From AP-15 sp035570935 (GTDB lineage: Bacteria > Pseudomonadota > Alphaproteobacteria > ATCC43930 > CGMCC-115725), in NCBI GenBank assembly GCA_035570935.1, contig DATMKU010000032.1, forward strand, positions 12,646-76,645: DNA of 64,000 nucleotides. The letters run 5' to 3'. This document shows positions 7,356 through 16,368 of the stretch, in pieces (the first letter of the stretch is position 1; each line of letters starts with the position of its first letter). Both the position numbers and the translations under genes were made by a program. The notes under the pieces are model-generated. The model did not search any database and was not told where the DNA came from. It worked only from the letters and a program-made list of their open reading frames with translations.

Positions 7356-9134
7356 TCACATCTCCTCGACCGGCTCCACGCCGATCACGGCAAGGCCGGA
7401 GGCGATGACGAGTGCGACGCCGCGGACGAGGGCGAGCCGTGCGCGGGTCAGCGCCGGGTCGGAAGCGAGAATAAACCGCAATGTTGCCTCGTCACGACCC
7501 TTGTTCCACAACATGTGGAACTGGGCCGCGACTTCCTGCAAATAGAAGGCGATACGGTGCGGCTCATGGGCCTCCGCGGCGCCCTCGACCAGCCGCGGCC
7601 ACTGCGCTAGCTGGCGAATCAGCGCCAGTTCCGCCAGATCGGTGAGCCGGTCGAGTGCCCCGCCGGCCAACGCTATGTCGGACAGATCGTCTTGCGGGAA
7701 CGCCTCGGCCGCGTGGCGCATGACCGAGGCCGCCCGCGCATGAGCATACTGCACATAGAAGACCGGGTTGTCCTTGGACTGCTCGGTGACCTTGGCGAAG
7801 TCGAAATCGAGCGCCTGATCATTGCGCCGGGTCAGCATCATGAACCGGAAAACATCCTTGCCGACCTCGTCGACGACCTCGCGCAACATGACAAAGGTAC
7901 CGGCGCGCTTCGACATGCGGACCGCGGCACCTCGGTCGAACAGGTTGACCAGCTGGCAGATCTTGACGTCGAGTGCGGCGGCGCCGTCGGTCACCGCCCG
8001 CACCGCGGCCTGCATGCGTTTGACGTAGCCGCCGTGATCGGCGCCCCAGACATCGATCAGATCGGCAAAGCCGCGGCGGAATTTGTCGCGGTGATAGGCG
8101 ATGTCAGCGGCGAAATAGGTCCACGCGCCATCCGATTTTTTGAGCGGCCGGTCGACGTCGTCGCCGAATTGGGTGGCGCGGAACAGGGTCTGCGGCCGCG
8201 GCTCCCAATCGTCGGGCGTTTTGCCCTTGGGCGGCTCCAACACGCCGGTGTAGATCAGCCCGCGCTCTTCGAGCGCGGCGAGGCACTCGTCGATCGCGCC
8301 GGCATCGACCAGGCTGCGCTCCGAGGCGAAGGTATTGTGGCGGACGCCGAGCAAGGCGAGATCGTCGGAGATCAGCGCCATCATCGCTTCGACGGCGAAG
8401 TCGCGCACCGGCACGAGCCATTCGCGTTCCGGCCGCCCGAGCCATTTCCGCCCGTCGCGTTGGGCCAGGGCGTGGCCGGTCTCGACCAGGTAGTCGCCGG
8501 GATAGAGGCCGTCGGGGATGGCGCCGATTTCGTCGCCCAGCGCCTCGCGGTAGCGCAGATAGAGCGAATGCGCGAGGATGTCGACCTGCGCGCCGGCGTC
8601 GTTGATGTAGTATTCGCGATGCACGGCGAAGCCGGCCTTGGCGAGCATGGAGGCGAGCGCGTCGCCGACGACGGCGCCGCGGCCGTGGCCGACATGCATC
8701 GGCCCGGTCGGGTTGGCCGAGACGTATTCGACATTGACCCGCTCGCCGGCCCCCATCGTGGAATCGCCAAAGTTCGTGCCGGCACGCAGCACCACGCGCA
8801 ATTGCGCGTGCCACACCTCGGGTGCCAGCCGAATGTTCAGAAAACCGGGCCGAGCCGCCGCGACGGTCAGGCCATGCCCGCGGTAGTCGCCGGTCGCGAG
8901 CTCGCTCGCGGCGATCGCCGGCACGATGCGCTCGGCCAACGCCATCGGGTTTTCTTTGACCGCACCCGCCAGCACCATCGCCGCGTTGGTGGCGAGATCG
9001 CCATATGCCGGGTCGCGCGGCGGTTCGACGGCGACTCGCGCCAGATCGAGCCCCGGCGGCAGCGCGCCCTGCCCGACGAGATCGCGGATCGCGGCCACCA
9101 CCAGCCCGCGCACATCATGGAAAATGTTGGTCAT
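7356..9134 (-). CDS. argS: Arginyl-tRNA synthetase
   Basis: A 592-residue class I synthetase that charges tRNA-Arg. It has the N-terminal Add-1 domain, the nucleotide-binding motif NPTGPMHVGHGRG (HVGH, equivalent to HIGH), and a KMSKS-equivalent VRMSKRAGTFV. The C-terminal DALR anticodon-binding domain begins near QYAHARAASVMRH. Length is normal. It is followed at once by the SPOR-like gene, whose Shine-Dalgarno sequence lies in the last codons of argS, so the two are coupled. The gene dgt lies 370 bp upstream on the same strand. Confidence 0.95.
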   Translation of the reverse strand: MTNIFHDVRGLVVAAIRDLVGQGALPPGLDLARVAVEPPRDPAYGDLATNAAMVLAGAVKENPMALAERIVPAIAASELATGDYRGHGLTVAAARPGFLNIRLAPEVWHAQLRVVLRAGTNFGDSTMGAGERVNVEYVSANPTGPMHVGHGRGAVVGDALASMLAKAGFAVHREYYINDAGAQVDILAHSLYLRYREALGDEIGAIPDGLYPGDYLVETGHALAQRDGRKWLGRPEREWLVPVRDFAVEAMMALISDDLALLGVRHNTFASERSLVDAGAIDECLAALEERGLIYTGVLEPPKGKTPDDWEPRPQTLFRATQFGDDVDRPLKKSDGAWTYFAADIAYHRDKFRRGFADLIDVWGADHGGYVKRMQAAVRAVTDGAAALDVKICQLVNLFDRGAAVRMSKRAGTFVMLREVVDEVGKDVFRFMMLTRRNDQALDFDFAKVTEQSKDNPVFYVQYAHARAASVMRHAAEAFPQDDLSDIALAGGALDRLTDLAELALIRQLAQWPRLVEGAAEAHEPHRIAFYLQEVAAQFHMLWNKGRDEATLRFILASDPALTRARLALVRGVALVIASGLAVIGVEPVEEM

Positions 9135-9503
9135 GTTCTTGTCTAACTCATTGACCTACTACGCTTTGGCCGGGCTTGACCCGGCCATCCACGCCTTCAT
9201 CCTGTCCGCGGCACCGGCTTCCAAGTCTTGGATGCCCGGACCGAGTCCGGGCAAGGGCGAATTGCAAATACTCAAAATCGATGCACGCTATTTCCTAGCG
9301 TTGCCAAACTAGAAATTCGGGTGATTTCAATCTGCCCACCCCTTGCTCGCCACACCGGCGCAGGCCGGTACCCGTGGCCGGAATGGGTTCCGGCCTGCGC
9401 CGGGATGGCCGAGAAATAAACATACGTGGTCCAGTGTATTTCGTAGTCAAGACACTAGGGTCATATGCGAGTAGTTGGCAATCACACGGGTAATCCGCCA
9501 GCG
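9135..9503. repeat. Intergenic region between dgt and argS with two dispersed repeats
   Basis: This 369-bp gap holds no credible gene. At about 9160-9250 there is a GGCCGGGCTTGACCCGGCCA hairpin followed by an ATCCACGCCTTCATC-like tail; a related copy lies at 49385-49460. At 9350-9416 there is a second imperfect palindrome (GCGCAGGCCGGTACCC and GGTTCCGGCCTGCGCCGGG). Either could act as a terminator or attenuate transcription from dgt into argS. Confidence 0.6.
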
Positions 9504-10682
9504 TTAGGTGGGTACGTAGGTGTCGAACAGGCGGTGGTGCTCGTCGAGGGCGTAGCGATCGGTCATGCCGGCGAGGTAGTCGGCGGCGACGCGCGCGGTC
9601 TGAGGGTCGTCGGGGCCGGCGGCGAGCCCGCGCCACTCGCCGGGCAGGCATTCGGGCTCGGCGAGGTAAAGCCCGAACAGATCGTGGACCACGCGGCGCG
9701 CCTTCGAACTCATCCGGTTGACGCGGTAATGCCGGTACATGCGCTCGAACAAAAAATCTTTCAGTGCCCTGTCGTTGCGGCGCATCTCGGCGGAGAAGCG
9801 GACGACGGGGGCATTTAACGCCCGCACCGCCGCGGCCGACTGGGCGCCGCTGTCGGCCAGCTGCAACCGCGTCTCGGCGATCAGATCGCCGACCATGTGG
9901 TCGATGACCCGGCGGATCGATTCATGGATAAGCCGCGATTCCTCGATCACGGGATAACGTTCGGCGACCGACCGGAACACCGGCCCGACCAGCGGCACCT
10001 CGGCGAGGTCGGCGACCGCGAACAACCCCGCGCGCAACCCATCGTCGATGTCGTGGTTGTTGTAGGCGATGTCGTCGGCGAGTGCTGCGACCTGCGCCTC
10101 GGCGCCGGCAAAAGTATCGAGAGCGAGCGGGTGGCGGCGGTCGTATTCGGCGATCGAGCACGGCACCGGCCGGTCGATCCCCGGGCCGCGCAACGGGCCG
10201 TTGTGCTTGACGGTGCCTTCGAGCGCCTCCCAGGTCAGGTTCAGGCCATCGAATTCTGCATAGCGCCGCTCGAGCCGGGTCAGGATGCGCAGGGTTTGGT
10301 CATTGTGCGAAAAGCCGCCGAACCCGGCCATCTCGGCGTTCAGCGCCTCCTCGCCGGCGTGACCGAACGGGGTGTGGCCGAGGTCGTGGGCGAGGGCAAC
10401 GGTTTCCGCGAGATCCTCGTCGAGACCGAGGGCGCGGGCCACCGTGCGCGCGATCTGCGCCACTTCGAGGCTGTGGGTCAGCCGCGTACGGTAGTGGTCG
10501 CCCTCGTGATAGACAAAGACCTGCGTCTTGTGGGTCAGCCGGCGAAACGCGGTCGAATGGATGATACGGTCGCGGTCGCGCTGAAACGGCGAGCGCATCG
10601 CATGCTCGGGTTCAGGGTGAAGCCGCCCGCGGCTCTCCTGCGGCTTTGACGCATAGGGTGCCAAACCGGCCGGCCATATCAT
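9504..10682 (-). CDS. dgt: dGTPase-like HD-domain dNTP triphosphohydrolase
   Basis: A 392-residue deoxyguanosinetriphosphate triphosphohydrolase-like protein that hydrolyses dNTPs to the nucleoside and triphosphate. The HD metal motif is in TVALAHDLGHTPFGHAGE, with the upstream His in TRLTHSLEVAQIAR and the later Asp in AALADDIAYNNHDIDDG. The N terminus is typical (GLAPYASKP, then RSPFQRDRDRIIHSTAFRRL). The start at 10682 has no good ribosome-binding site; family alignments would also allow a start near residue 7. In related genomes dgt precedes argS, as here. The divergent Phd-PIN pair begins next to its 5' end. Confidence 0.9.
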   Translation of the reverse strand: MIWPAGLAPYASKPQESRGRLHPEPEHAMRSPFQRDRDRIIHSTAFRRLTHKTQVFVYHEGDHYRTRLTHSLEVAQIARTVARALGLDEDLAETVALAHDLGHTPFGHAGEEALNAEMAGFGGFSHNDQTLRILTRLERRYAEFDGLNLTWEALEGTVKHNGPLRGPGIDRPVPCSIAEYDRRHPLALDTFAGAEAQVAALADDIAYNNHDIDDGLRAGLFAVADLAEVPLVGPVFRSVAERYPVIEESRLIHESIRRVIDHMVGDLIAETRLQLADSGAQSAAAVRALNAPVVRFSAEMRRNDRALKDFLFERMYRHYRVNRMSSKARRVVHDLFGLYLAEPECLPGEWRGLAAGPDDPQTARVAADYLAGMTDRYALDEHHRLFDTYVPT

Positions 10683-10710
10683 GAGGAGAACCTATGCCGA
10701 AACGGGGACA

Positions 10711-10767
10711 CTGTCACTTGACAGCCGGAGCCTCGCGGCGAAATCTAGCTTAGCTAATCTAGCTAAG
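10711..10767 (+). promoter_or_regulatory. Promoter and operator of the Phd-PIN pair
   Basis: TTGACA (10718-10723), a 17-bp spacer and AAATCT (10741-10746) form a plausible promoter. Just downstream is a perfect inverted repeat, CTTAGCTA-ATC-TAGCTAAG (10749-10767), ending 9 bp before the antitoxin GTG. A second perfect inverted repeat, CTGTCA-CT-TGACAG (10711-10724), overlaps the -35. The layout fits autorepression by the Phd-type antitoxin. Confidence 0.6.
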
Positions 10768-10776
10768 TGGGTTGTC

Positions 10777-11022
10777 GTGGCCGAAATCGTCAACATGCAT
10801 CAGGCGAAGAGCTCGCTGTCGCGGCTCGTCGAGCGCGCGCTTGCCGGCGAGGAAGTGGTGATCGCCCGCAACGGCGAGCCCTTGGTCCAACTGGTCCCGG
10901 TGACGAAAAAGCGCGAGCCGCGCGTGCCGGGACGATACAAGGGAGAGATCTGGATCGCCCCGGACTGTTTCGCTCCGATGAGCGAAGAAGAGTTGGCGCT
11001 ATGGGAGAAATGGGATTGCTAG
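10777..11022 (+). CDS. Phd/YefM-family antitoxin
   Basis: An 81-residue antitoxin starting at GTG 10777, reading V/M-AEIVNMHQAKSSLSRLVERA, the standard Phd/YefM N-terminal fold. ALAGEEVVIARNGEPLVQLV follows. The C-terminal tail (KGEIWIAPDCFAPMSEEE) is the toxin-binding segment typical of partners of COG3744 PIN toxins. An upstream ATG at 10681 is open but would place the coding start before the promoter and operator palindromes. The stop abuts the toxin GTG with no gap, so translation is probably coupled. Confidence 0.85.
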   Translation: MAEIVNMHQAKSSLSRLVERALAGEEVVIARNGEPLVQLVPVTKKREPRVPGRYKGEIWIAPDCFAPMSEEELALWEKWDC

Positions 11023-11397
11023 GTGCGGCTCCTGATCGACAGCCATGCCTTTCTGTGGTGGAGCGAAGACTCGCCGGCATTGGGAAGCGCCGCCCGGAGC
11101 GCGATCGCTGATCCCGTGAACGAGGCGCTGATCAGCGTCGCCGCCCTGTGGGAGCTTACGATTAAGGCATCCTCGGGAAAGCTGACGTTGCCAGCGGACC
11201 TTGAAACGATGGCGGCGACCCTGGGATTTTCGGTCCTCTCGATCAACTTCATGCACCTGCGCCGCCTTGGCCTCCTGCCGCGGGTTCACAGAGACCCTTT
11301 CGATCGGATGATGATCGCCCAAGCGCTCGCCGAAGGAATCCCGATCATCACCGGCGATCGGGCCTTCGCCGCCTACGGCGTGCAGACCGTCTGGTAG
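11023..11397 (+). CDS. PIN-domain toxin (COG3744 type)
   Basis: A 124-residue PIN-domain ribonuclease toxin. It has LLIDSHAFLWWSEDSPALG with the first Asp, ISVAALWELTIKASSGKL with the conserved Glu, and HRDPFDRMMIAQALAEGIPIITGDRAF with the remaining acidic residues. This DxHxxLWW form is the group that pairs with Phd/YefM antitoxins rather than with RHH antitoxins, so it is not a duplicate of the FitB-type toxin at 765-1190. The GTG start directly follows the antitoxin stop. The protein appears complete. Confidence 0.85.
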   Translation: MRLLIDSHAFLWWSEDSPALGSAARSAIADPVNEALISVAALWELTIKASSGKLTLPADLETMAATLGFSVLSINFMHLRRLGLLPRVHRDPFDRMMIAQALAEGIPIITGDRAFAAYGVQTVW

Positions 11398-11520
11398 CCG
11401 CGGCAGCTTCCGCGGGGAGCGTAGGAGCCCGCAGCCAACGGCATCGAGAAGGGGGCCGCGGACCTCTCCCAGCGGAGTGCCGCGGTCGATCCAAGATATC
11501 GGGAACTCACGCGGCGAGCA

Positions 11521-13266
11521 TCAAGACGCGCGCAATTGCGCGGTTGCGTCGCGGTCGAGGGCGCCGTCAGGGGTGAGCGCGACGCGGTAGTCGCGGGTGG
11601 CGGTCTCGCGCGAGATCAGGCCGTCGGCGACGTCGAGGGCAACCTGTTCGGGGTCGCGCCCGGCCGGGTCGCCAAAGCCGCCGCCGCCCGGCAGCTCGAG
11701 GCGGATGAAATCCCCGCCCGGCACGCCCTGCCGCCCCTTGGCGCCGATCGGCCGGCCGGAGGCGAGGGTGACCCTGCCCAATGCCCCTGCACCGCCGCCG
11801 TCGCGACCGCGGGCCGGGTTGCCGACCCGCTCGAAATTGCACAGCATCGCGATCGGCGTGCCCTCGGCACCGCCCAATTCGATGATCTGGCCGAGCCCGC
11901 CGCGATATTGCCCCGCACCACCCGAGCCTTCGCGGAACTCGCGGCGGAGGAACAGGACCGGCGCCACCGCCTCGGTCGCTTCCACCGGGATCGTGCGCAC
12001 GCCCGAGGGAAACGCGGTCACGTCGAGCCCGTCCTTGCCGGGCCGCGCGCCGGCGCCGCCGCAGTGAAAGATCGCGGTGCTGAAGGGTTTGATGTCGGGT
12101 GGCGCTTTTCCCTCCTCCGCACCCAGTTCGTCGAGCACGTCGGCGCCGCCGTAGATCTGCGGGATCCACAAGGACGAGGCGCCCTCGGCCGGAACCCCGC
12201 CCGCCATGACCTGATGCAGACAGCCGAAGACGACATCGGGCAGCATATGGCCGACCGTGTGCCGGGCCGCGACCGCGCGCGGCCGCTTGGCGTTCAATAG
12301 ACAGCCCTCGGGTGCCTCGACCGTGATCGGCGCCAGGGAGCCGGCATTGTTCGGCACCTCGGGCGCCACCAGGCATTTGACGCCAAACGCGGTATAGGCG
12401 GTCGTGTAGTTCAGGACGACGTTGATGCCGAAGGCGCTGGCCGGCGAGGTCCCGGCATAATCGATAAGGATGCCGTCCTCGCCGATCGTCATCTCGGCCA
12501 TCAGGGTCAATGGCCGGTCATAGCCGTCCATCGTCAGGCTGTTTTTGTAACGGCCGGGCGTGAGCTTGCCGATCGCCTCGACCGTCGCCTGGCGCGAGGT
12601 CTCGATGACGTGCTCGCCGAGCCGGTCGAGATTGGCGATGCCGAACTCCTCCATCATCTCGACAAGCCGCCGGCTGCCTTCGTCGTTGCACGCGGCCAAT
12701 GCATAGACATCGCCCTCGACCTGCAGCGGCTCGCGCACATTGGCGCGGATCACGCGCAGCAGATCCTCGTTCATACGGCCTTCGCGGGCCAAGGCCATCA
12801 GCGGGATCGACAACCCCTCCTCGAACACCTGCCGGCCGTCCGGCCCCATACCGAGCCCGCCGATATCGACGACATGGACGGTGCTAGCGAACAGACCGAC
12901 CGGCTCACCGCGCAGAAAAGTCGGGCTCACGACAGTCAGGTCGTGCAGGTGGCCGCAAGTCAGCCACGGGTCGTTGGTGATGTAGTGGTCGCCGGGGCGC
13001 ATGGTTTTCAGCGGGAAGGCGTCGAGAAAATGCTTGACCGCCGCCGCCATCGAATTGACGTGGCCGGGGGTGCCGGTCACCGCCTGCGCCAGCATGTTGC
13101 CGTCGCGGTCGAAGACCCCGGCCGACAGGTCGCCGGCCTCGCGCACCGTCGTCGAAAACGCGGTGCGCACCAGGGTCTGCGCCTGCTCCTCGACGACCGC
13201 GATCAGTCGGCTCCACATGATCTGAATGTGGATCTGCGACAAGGCGGCGTTGGGTCTCGACAGCAT
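11521..13266 (-). CDS. Hydantoinase B/oxoprolinase-family large subunit
   Basis: A 581-residue HyuB-type protein, the B subunit of ATP-dependent N-methylhydantoinase, oxoprolinase or acetophenone carboxylase complexes. Diagnostic stretches include VVEEQAQTLVRTAFSTTVRE, RDGNMLAQAVTGTPGHVNSM, and GDHYITNDPWLTCGHLHDL with putative metal ligands. HMLPDVVFGCLHQVMAGGVP and the Gly-rich C-terminal ELPGGGGFGDPAGRDPEQV are also present. Length is normal. No HyuA partner is visible in the window; the upstream gene on this strand is a small VOC protein. Either HyuA is encoded elsewhere or the protein works with an unlinked subunit. Confidence 0.88.
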   Translation of the reverse strand: MLSRPNAALSQIHIQIMWSRLIAVVEEQAQTLVRTAFSTTVREAGDLSAGVFDRDGNMLAQAVTGTPGHVNSMAAAVKHFLDAFPLKTMRPGDHYITNDPWLTCGHLHDLTVVSPTFLRGEPVGLFASTVHVVDIGGLGMGPDGRQVFEEGLSIPLMALAREGRMNEDLLRVIRANVREPLQVEGDVYALAACNDEGSRRLVEMMEEFGIANLDRLGEHVIETSRQATVEAIGKLTPGRYKNSLTMDGYDRPLTLMAEMTIGEDGILIDYAGTSPASAFGINVVLNYTTAYTAFGVKCLVAPEVPNNAGSLAPITVEAPEGCLLNAKRPRAVAARHTVGHMLPDVVFGCLHQVMAGGVPAEGASSLWIPQIYGGADVLDELGAEEGKAPPDIKPFSTAIFHCGGAGARPGKDGLDVTAFPSGVRTIPVEATEAVAPVLFLRREFREGSGGAGQYRGGLGQIIELGGAEGTPIAMLCNFERVGNPARGRDGGGAGALGRVTLASGRPIGAKGRQGVPGGDFIRLELPGGGGFGDPAGRDPEQVALDVADGLISRETATRDYRVALTPDGALDRDATAQLRAS

Positions 13267-13332
13267 CGGAAGGGCTCTCCGAAACAGCGGGTGGGCCTGT
13301 TATGGCGCAACCCGCCGGCCGGGGAAAGCCGG

Positions 13333-13701
13333 TCAGAGGGCGGCGCGGCAGACTGCCTCGATGTTGTGGCCGTCGAAGTCGAGCACAAAGGCGCCGTAAT
13401 AGTCGGGGTGGTAGTGCGGGCGCAGCCCAGGCGCTCCATTGTCGCAGCCACCGACGGCAAGCGCCGCCTGGTAGAATGCATCGACCGCCGCCCGATCCGC
13501 CGCGGCAAAGGCGACGTGCACCCCCGCCGTCACCCGGTCGCGCCGCCCGATCCAGAAGAACGCTTTCCGACCCGCGCCATAGCCGGCGAACGTCGTGCCC
13601 TCGGCATAAAGCCGGGTGATGCCGAGGGGTCGCAATGCCGCGTCATACAACGCCGTCGAGCGTTCGAGATCGGTCACGCCGATCGTTACATGATCCAGCA
13701 T
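13333..13701 (-). CDS. VOC-superfamily (glyoxalase-like) protein
   Basis: A 122-residue single-chain VOC protein with the usual paired beta-alpha-beta-beta-beta units. The first unit starts MLDHVTIGVTDLERSTALYD (His4 as a likely metal ligand). The second contains GVHVAFAAADRAAVDAFY, ending in YYGAFVLDFDGHNIEAVCR (Asp/Glu ligand). It belongs to a widespread clade of small proteins of unknown substrate. It lies upstream of and co-directional with hyuB, 66 bp away, and may share its transcript. A specific reaction cannot be named. Confidence 0.75.
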   Translation of the reverse strand: MLDHVTIGVTDLERSTALYDAALRPLGITRLYAEGTTFAGYGAGRKAFFWIGRRDRVTAGVHVAFAAADRAAVDAFYQAALAVGGCDNGAPGLRPHYHPDYYGAFVLDFDGHNIEAVCRAAL

Positions 13702-13780
13702 TCTGTCCTCCCACCTCGGGGCGAAACCGGCGCGAAACGATAGCGCTCGCCCTCGCCCCCCGTCGGCTCGGCGCCGAGAG

Positions 13781-15505
13781 TCAGCCGCCCGGCATGCCGG
13801 CGGGCTCGTAGCGGCAATAGCGCGGCTGCCAGATCTTGGCGTGGATCGCGGCCTCGATCGCGTCGGTTTCGATTGCTCGGGTCAGACCCTCCTTGTGCGC
13901 CTGGATTGCGGTCGCCAAGGCCACTGCAAAGGCGACTTCGCGCAATGCGGTGACCGGCGGCAACAGGTTGTCGTGCGGGTTCGAGATGGCCGGCGACGCC
14001 GCGGCCAAGACCTTGGCCGCGGCCATGAACATCGTGTCGGTAATGCGCCGCGCCTCGACCGCGACGGCGCCAAGGCCGACGCCTGGGAAAATGTAAGAAT
14101 TATTAGTCTGATCGACCTTGAACTTGACTCCGCTGCGAGCGAGCGGCGGAAACGGGCTGCCGGTGCCGATCACGGCGCGGCCCTCGCTCCACTCCTCGAT
14201 GTCCTCGGGCGTGGCCTCGGAGCGCGAGGTCGGGTTCGACAGCGGAAAGATCACCGGCCGCAAATTGTTGCGCGCCATCGCCCGCACCACGGCTTCCGAA
14301 AACGCGCCGGGCTGGCCGGAGACGCCGATCAGCACCGTCGGCTTGGCGTTGGTCACGACGTCGAGCAGCGCGATCTTGTCGGGATGGTCGAATGCCCAGT
14401 TTTCGACCGCCGCCCGCTTTTGCAAAAACGGCTTTTGAAACGGCTCGATCGCATTCATGCCTTCGACCAGAAGGCCGTCGCGATCGACCATGTAAAACCG
14501 CCCAGCCGCGACATTTTCCGGCAGCCCCGCTTCGGCCATCATCTTCAGCAGCAGGCTGGCGATGCCGCAGCCGGCCGAACCCGCGCCCAGCACGGCAATA
14601 CGCTGCTCGGTCAACGGCACGCCGGTGACGTTGACCGCCGACAACAGGGTGCCGGCCGCGACCGCCGCCGTCCCCTGGACGTCGTCATTGAAGGTGCACA
14701 ACCGGTCGCGATACCGGTCGAGCAGCCGCGTCGCGTTCGCCTTGGCGAAATCTTCCCATTGCAGCAGGACGTGCGGCCAGCGCCGGGTAATGGCGGCGAC
14801 GACCGCCTCGACAAAATCGTCGTATTCGGCGCCGCGCACCCGCTCGTGGCGCCAGCCGAGATAGAGCGGATCGGTCAGCCGCTCCTGATTGTCGGTGCCG
14901 ACATCGAGCATGATTGGCAGAGTCGTCGCCGGATGCAGCCCGCCGCAGGCGGTGTACAGCGCCAATTTGCCGATCGGGATGCCCATGCCGCCCGCACCCT
15001 GGTCGCCGAGCCCCAAAATCCGTTCGCCATCGGTGACGACGATGACCTCGACTTCGTCAAAGCGCGGGTTAGCCACGATCTGATGCAGGCGCCGCTTGTG
15101 CGGCAGGCTCAAAAACAGGCCGCGCGGCTTGCGGAACAATTGGCTGAATTGTTGGCAGCCGGCGCCGACGGTCGGGGTGTAGACCAGCGGCAGCAAGTCC
15201 TCGATGTTCTGTTCTAGCAATGCGAAAAACAGCGTCTCGTTGTTGTCCTGCAGTTCGCGGAGGAAGGCGTAGCGCTCGAGATCGCTCGCAAAGCGGTGCA
15301 AAACCATTAGTCGGCGCGAAACCTGCTCGTCCAAGGTGCCGATATGCGGCGGCAACAGCCCGTGCAGGCCGAAGGCGTCGCGCTCCGCTTCGGTGAAGGC
15401 GGTGCCCTTGTTGAGCAGCGGGTCAGACAGCAGGTCCCAGCCAGTGCGCGAGGTGGCGACGACGCCATCGTCCGCCGGCACCGGCCGTCGCGAAGCGTGC
15501 GCCAC
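13781..15505 (-). CDS. maeA: NAD-dependent malic enzyme
   Basis: A 574-residue malic enzyme of the large SfcA type that decarboxylates malate to pyruvate. Recognisable parts are LPLVYTPTVGAGCQQFSQLF (general-acid Tyr), VVTDGERILGLGDQGAGGMGIPIGKLALY (Lys and metal region), LQWEDFAKANATRLLDRYR, and TFNDDVQGTAAVAAGTLL with the metal-binding Asp pair. The Rossmann motif is IAVLGAGSAGCGIASLLL. It starts at GTG 15505, 10 bp after the dienelactone hydrolase stop; the TAAGG at that stop may serve as the ribosome-binding site. The two genes probably form an operon. Confidence 0.92.
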   Translation of the reverse strand: MAHASRRPVPADDGVVATSRTGWDLLSDPLLNKGTAFTEAERDAFGLHGLLPPHIGTLDEQVSRRLMVLHRFASDLERYAFLRELQDNNETLFFALLEQNIEDLLPLVYTPTVGAGCQQFSQLFRKPRGLFLSLPHKRRLHQIVANPRFDEVEVIVVTDGERILGLGDQGAGGMGIPIGKLALYTACGGLHPATTLPIMLDVGTDNQERLTDPLYLGWRHERVRGAEYDDFVEAVVAAITRRWPHVLLQWEDFAKANATRLLDRYRDRLCTFNDDVQGTAAVAAGTLLSAVNVTGVPLTEQRIAVLGAGSAGCGIASLLLKMMAEAGLPENVAAGRFYMVDRDGLLVEGMNAIEPFQKPFLQKRAAVENWAFDHPDKIALLDVVTNAKPTVLIGVSGQPGAFSEAVVRAMARNNLRPVIFPLSNPTSRSEATPEDIEEWSEGRAVIGTGSPFPPLARSGVKFKVDQTNNSYIFPGVGLGAVAVEARRITDTMFMAAAKVLAAASPAISNPHDNLLPPVTALREVAFAVALATAIQAHKEGLTRAIETDAIEAAIHAKIWQPRYCRYEPAGMPGG

Positions 15506-15515
15506 CGCAGCAGCC

Positions 15516-16256
15516 TTAGCCGAGCCGGCGGCGGTAGAGTGCCGTCAACCGCTCCCAATGGCGTTCGGCGCCCGGCTTGTCGTAGCACCAGCGCTGCGGA
15601 AAGGCGAAGCCATGATGGACGCCAGAGTACAGCTCAATTTCGCCGAGGCTGCCGGCGCGCTGGAAGAGCCCGCGCAACTCCTCAACCATCGGCAACGGCG
15701 CCAATTCGTCATGCTCGGCGCAGGCGATGTAGAGTTCGCCCTTGGCCTTGGCCAATGACCGATGCGGGCTCTCTTCTGCGTCGCTGACGAGCCAGGTGCC
15801 GTAAAACGACGCCGCAGCCGCGATGCGGTCGGGAAAACGCGCCGCGGCGGCGAGCGCAAAGGGGCCGCTCATGCAATAGCCGTGCACCCCGACCGGGCCG
15901 GGCTTGGCCGCACTCTGCGCGTCGGCAAAGGCGATCATCGCCGCGACGTCGTCCATGACCGGCGGGATCGTCATCTTGGTGCGCACCCTTCGCATCCTCT
16001 CGCGCTCGGCGCTGCCCTGCTCGAGCACGTCGGGCCCAAAAATCGCATCGCGGCCGGCGCGATGGTAGAGATTGGGCAGCAGCACGTAATAGCCGACCGT
16101 CGCCAGCCGACGCGCCATGTCGCGCAATTCCTCGCGGATGCCAGGCGCGTCCATCAGCAACAATACCGGCGGATACGGGCCGCCGCGTTCAGGGTGGTAG
16201 ATGAGGGTTTCCATTGCCCCGTCCTTGGTGGCGATGTCCAAGATCTGTTCGATCAT
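15516..16256 (-). CDS. Dienelactone hydrolase family protein
   Basis: A 246-residue alpha/beta hydrolase of the DLH type, with a Cys nucleophile in VGVHGYCMSGPFALA and the Asp and His of the triad in ACAEHDELAPLP and YSGVHHGFAFP. The N-terminal part (ATKDGAMETLIYHPERGGPYPPVLLLMDAPG) matches the family. Members hydrolyse dienelactones from chlorocatechol breakdown, but many act on other esters or lactones. There is no ring-cleavage gene next to it, so the substrate is open. It lies 10 bp upstream of the malic enzyme gene. Confidence 0.88.
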   Translation of the reverse strand: MIEQILDIATKDGAMETLIYHPERGGPYPPVLLLMDAPGIREELRDMARRLATVGYYVLLPNLYHRAGRDAIFGPDVLEQGSAERERMRRVRTKMTIPPVMDDVAAMIAFADAQSAAKPGPVGVHGYCMSGPFALAAAARFPDRIAAAASFYGTWLVSDAEESPHRSLAKAKGELYIACAEHDELAPLPMVEELRGLFQRAGSLGEIELYSGVHHGFAFPQRWCYDKPGAERHWERLTALYRRRLG

Positions 16257-16368
16257 CGGCGTTCCTCAAGAAAATTTATCTGCCGCAAAAAGCGCGAAAA
16301 ACCGGGTCGAGAGCGCAGGCTATAACAGCCCCTTTGTTGGTCTCACAATCCCCGGGCGCGGGCGAGTG

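Noticed and set aside
7692..9146. A 484-codon plus-strand frame opposite argS
   Set aside because: It is a shadow of the strongly conserved argS gene, with low-complexity, motif-free translation.
765..11397. The two PIN toxin systems considered as a duplicated module
   Set aside because: The antitoxins are of different folds (RHH and Phd) and the PIN domains belong to different subgroups, so they are independent systems.
13841..15217. A 458-codon plus-strand frame opposite the malic enzyme gene
   Set aside because: Antisense shadow; no recognisable domain and no ribosome-binding site.
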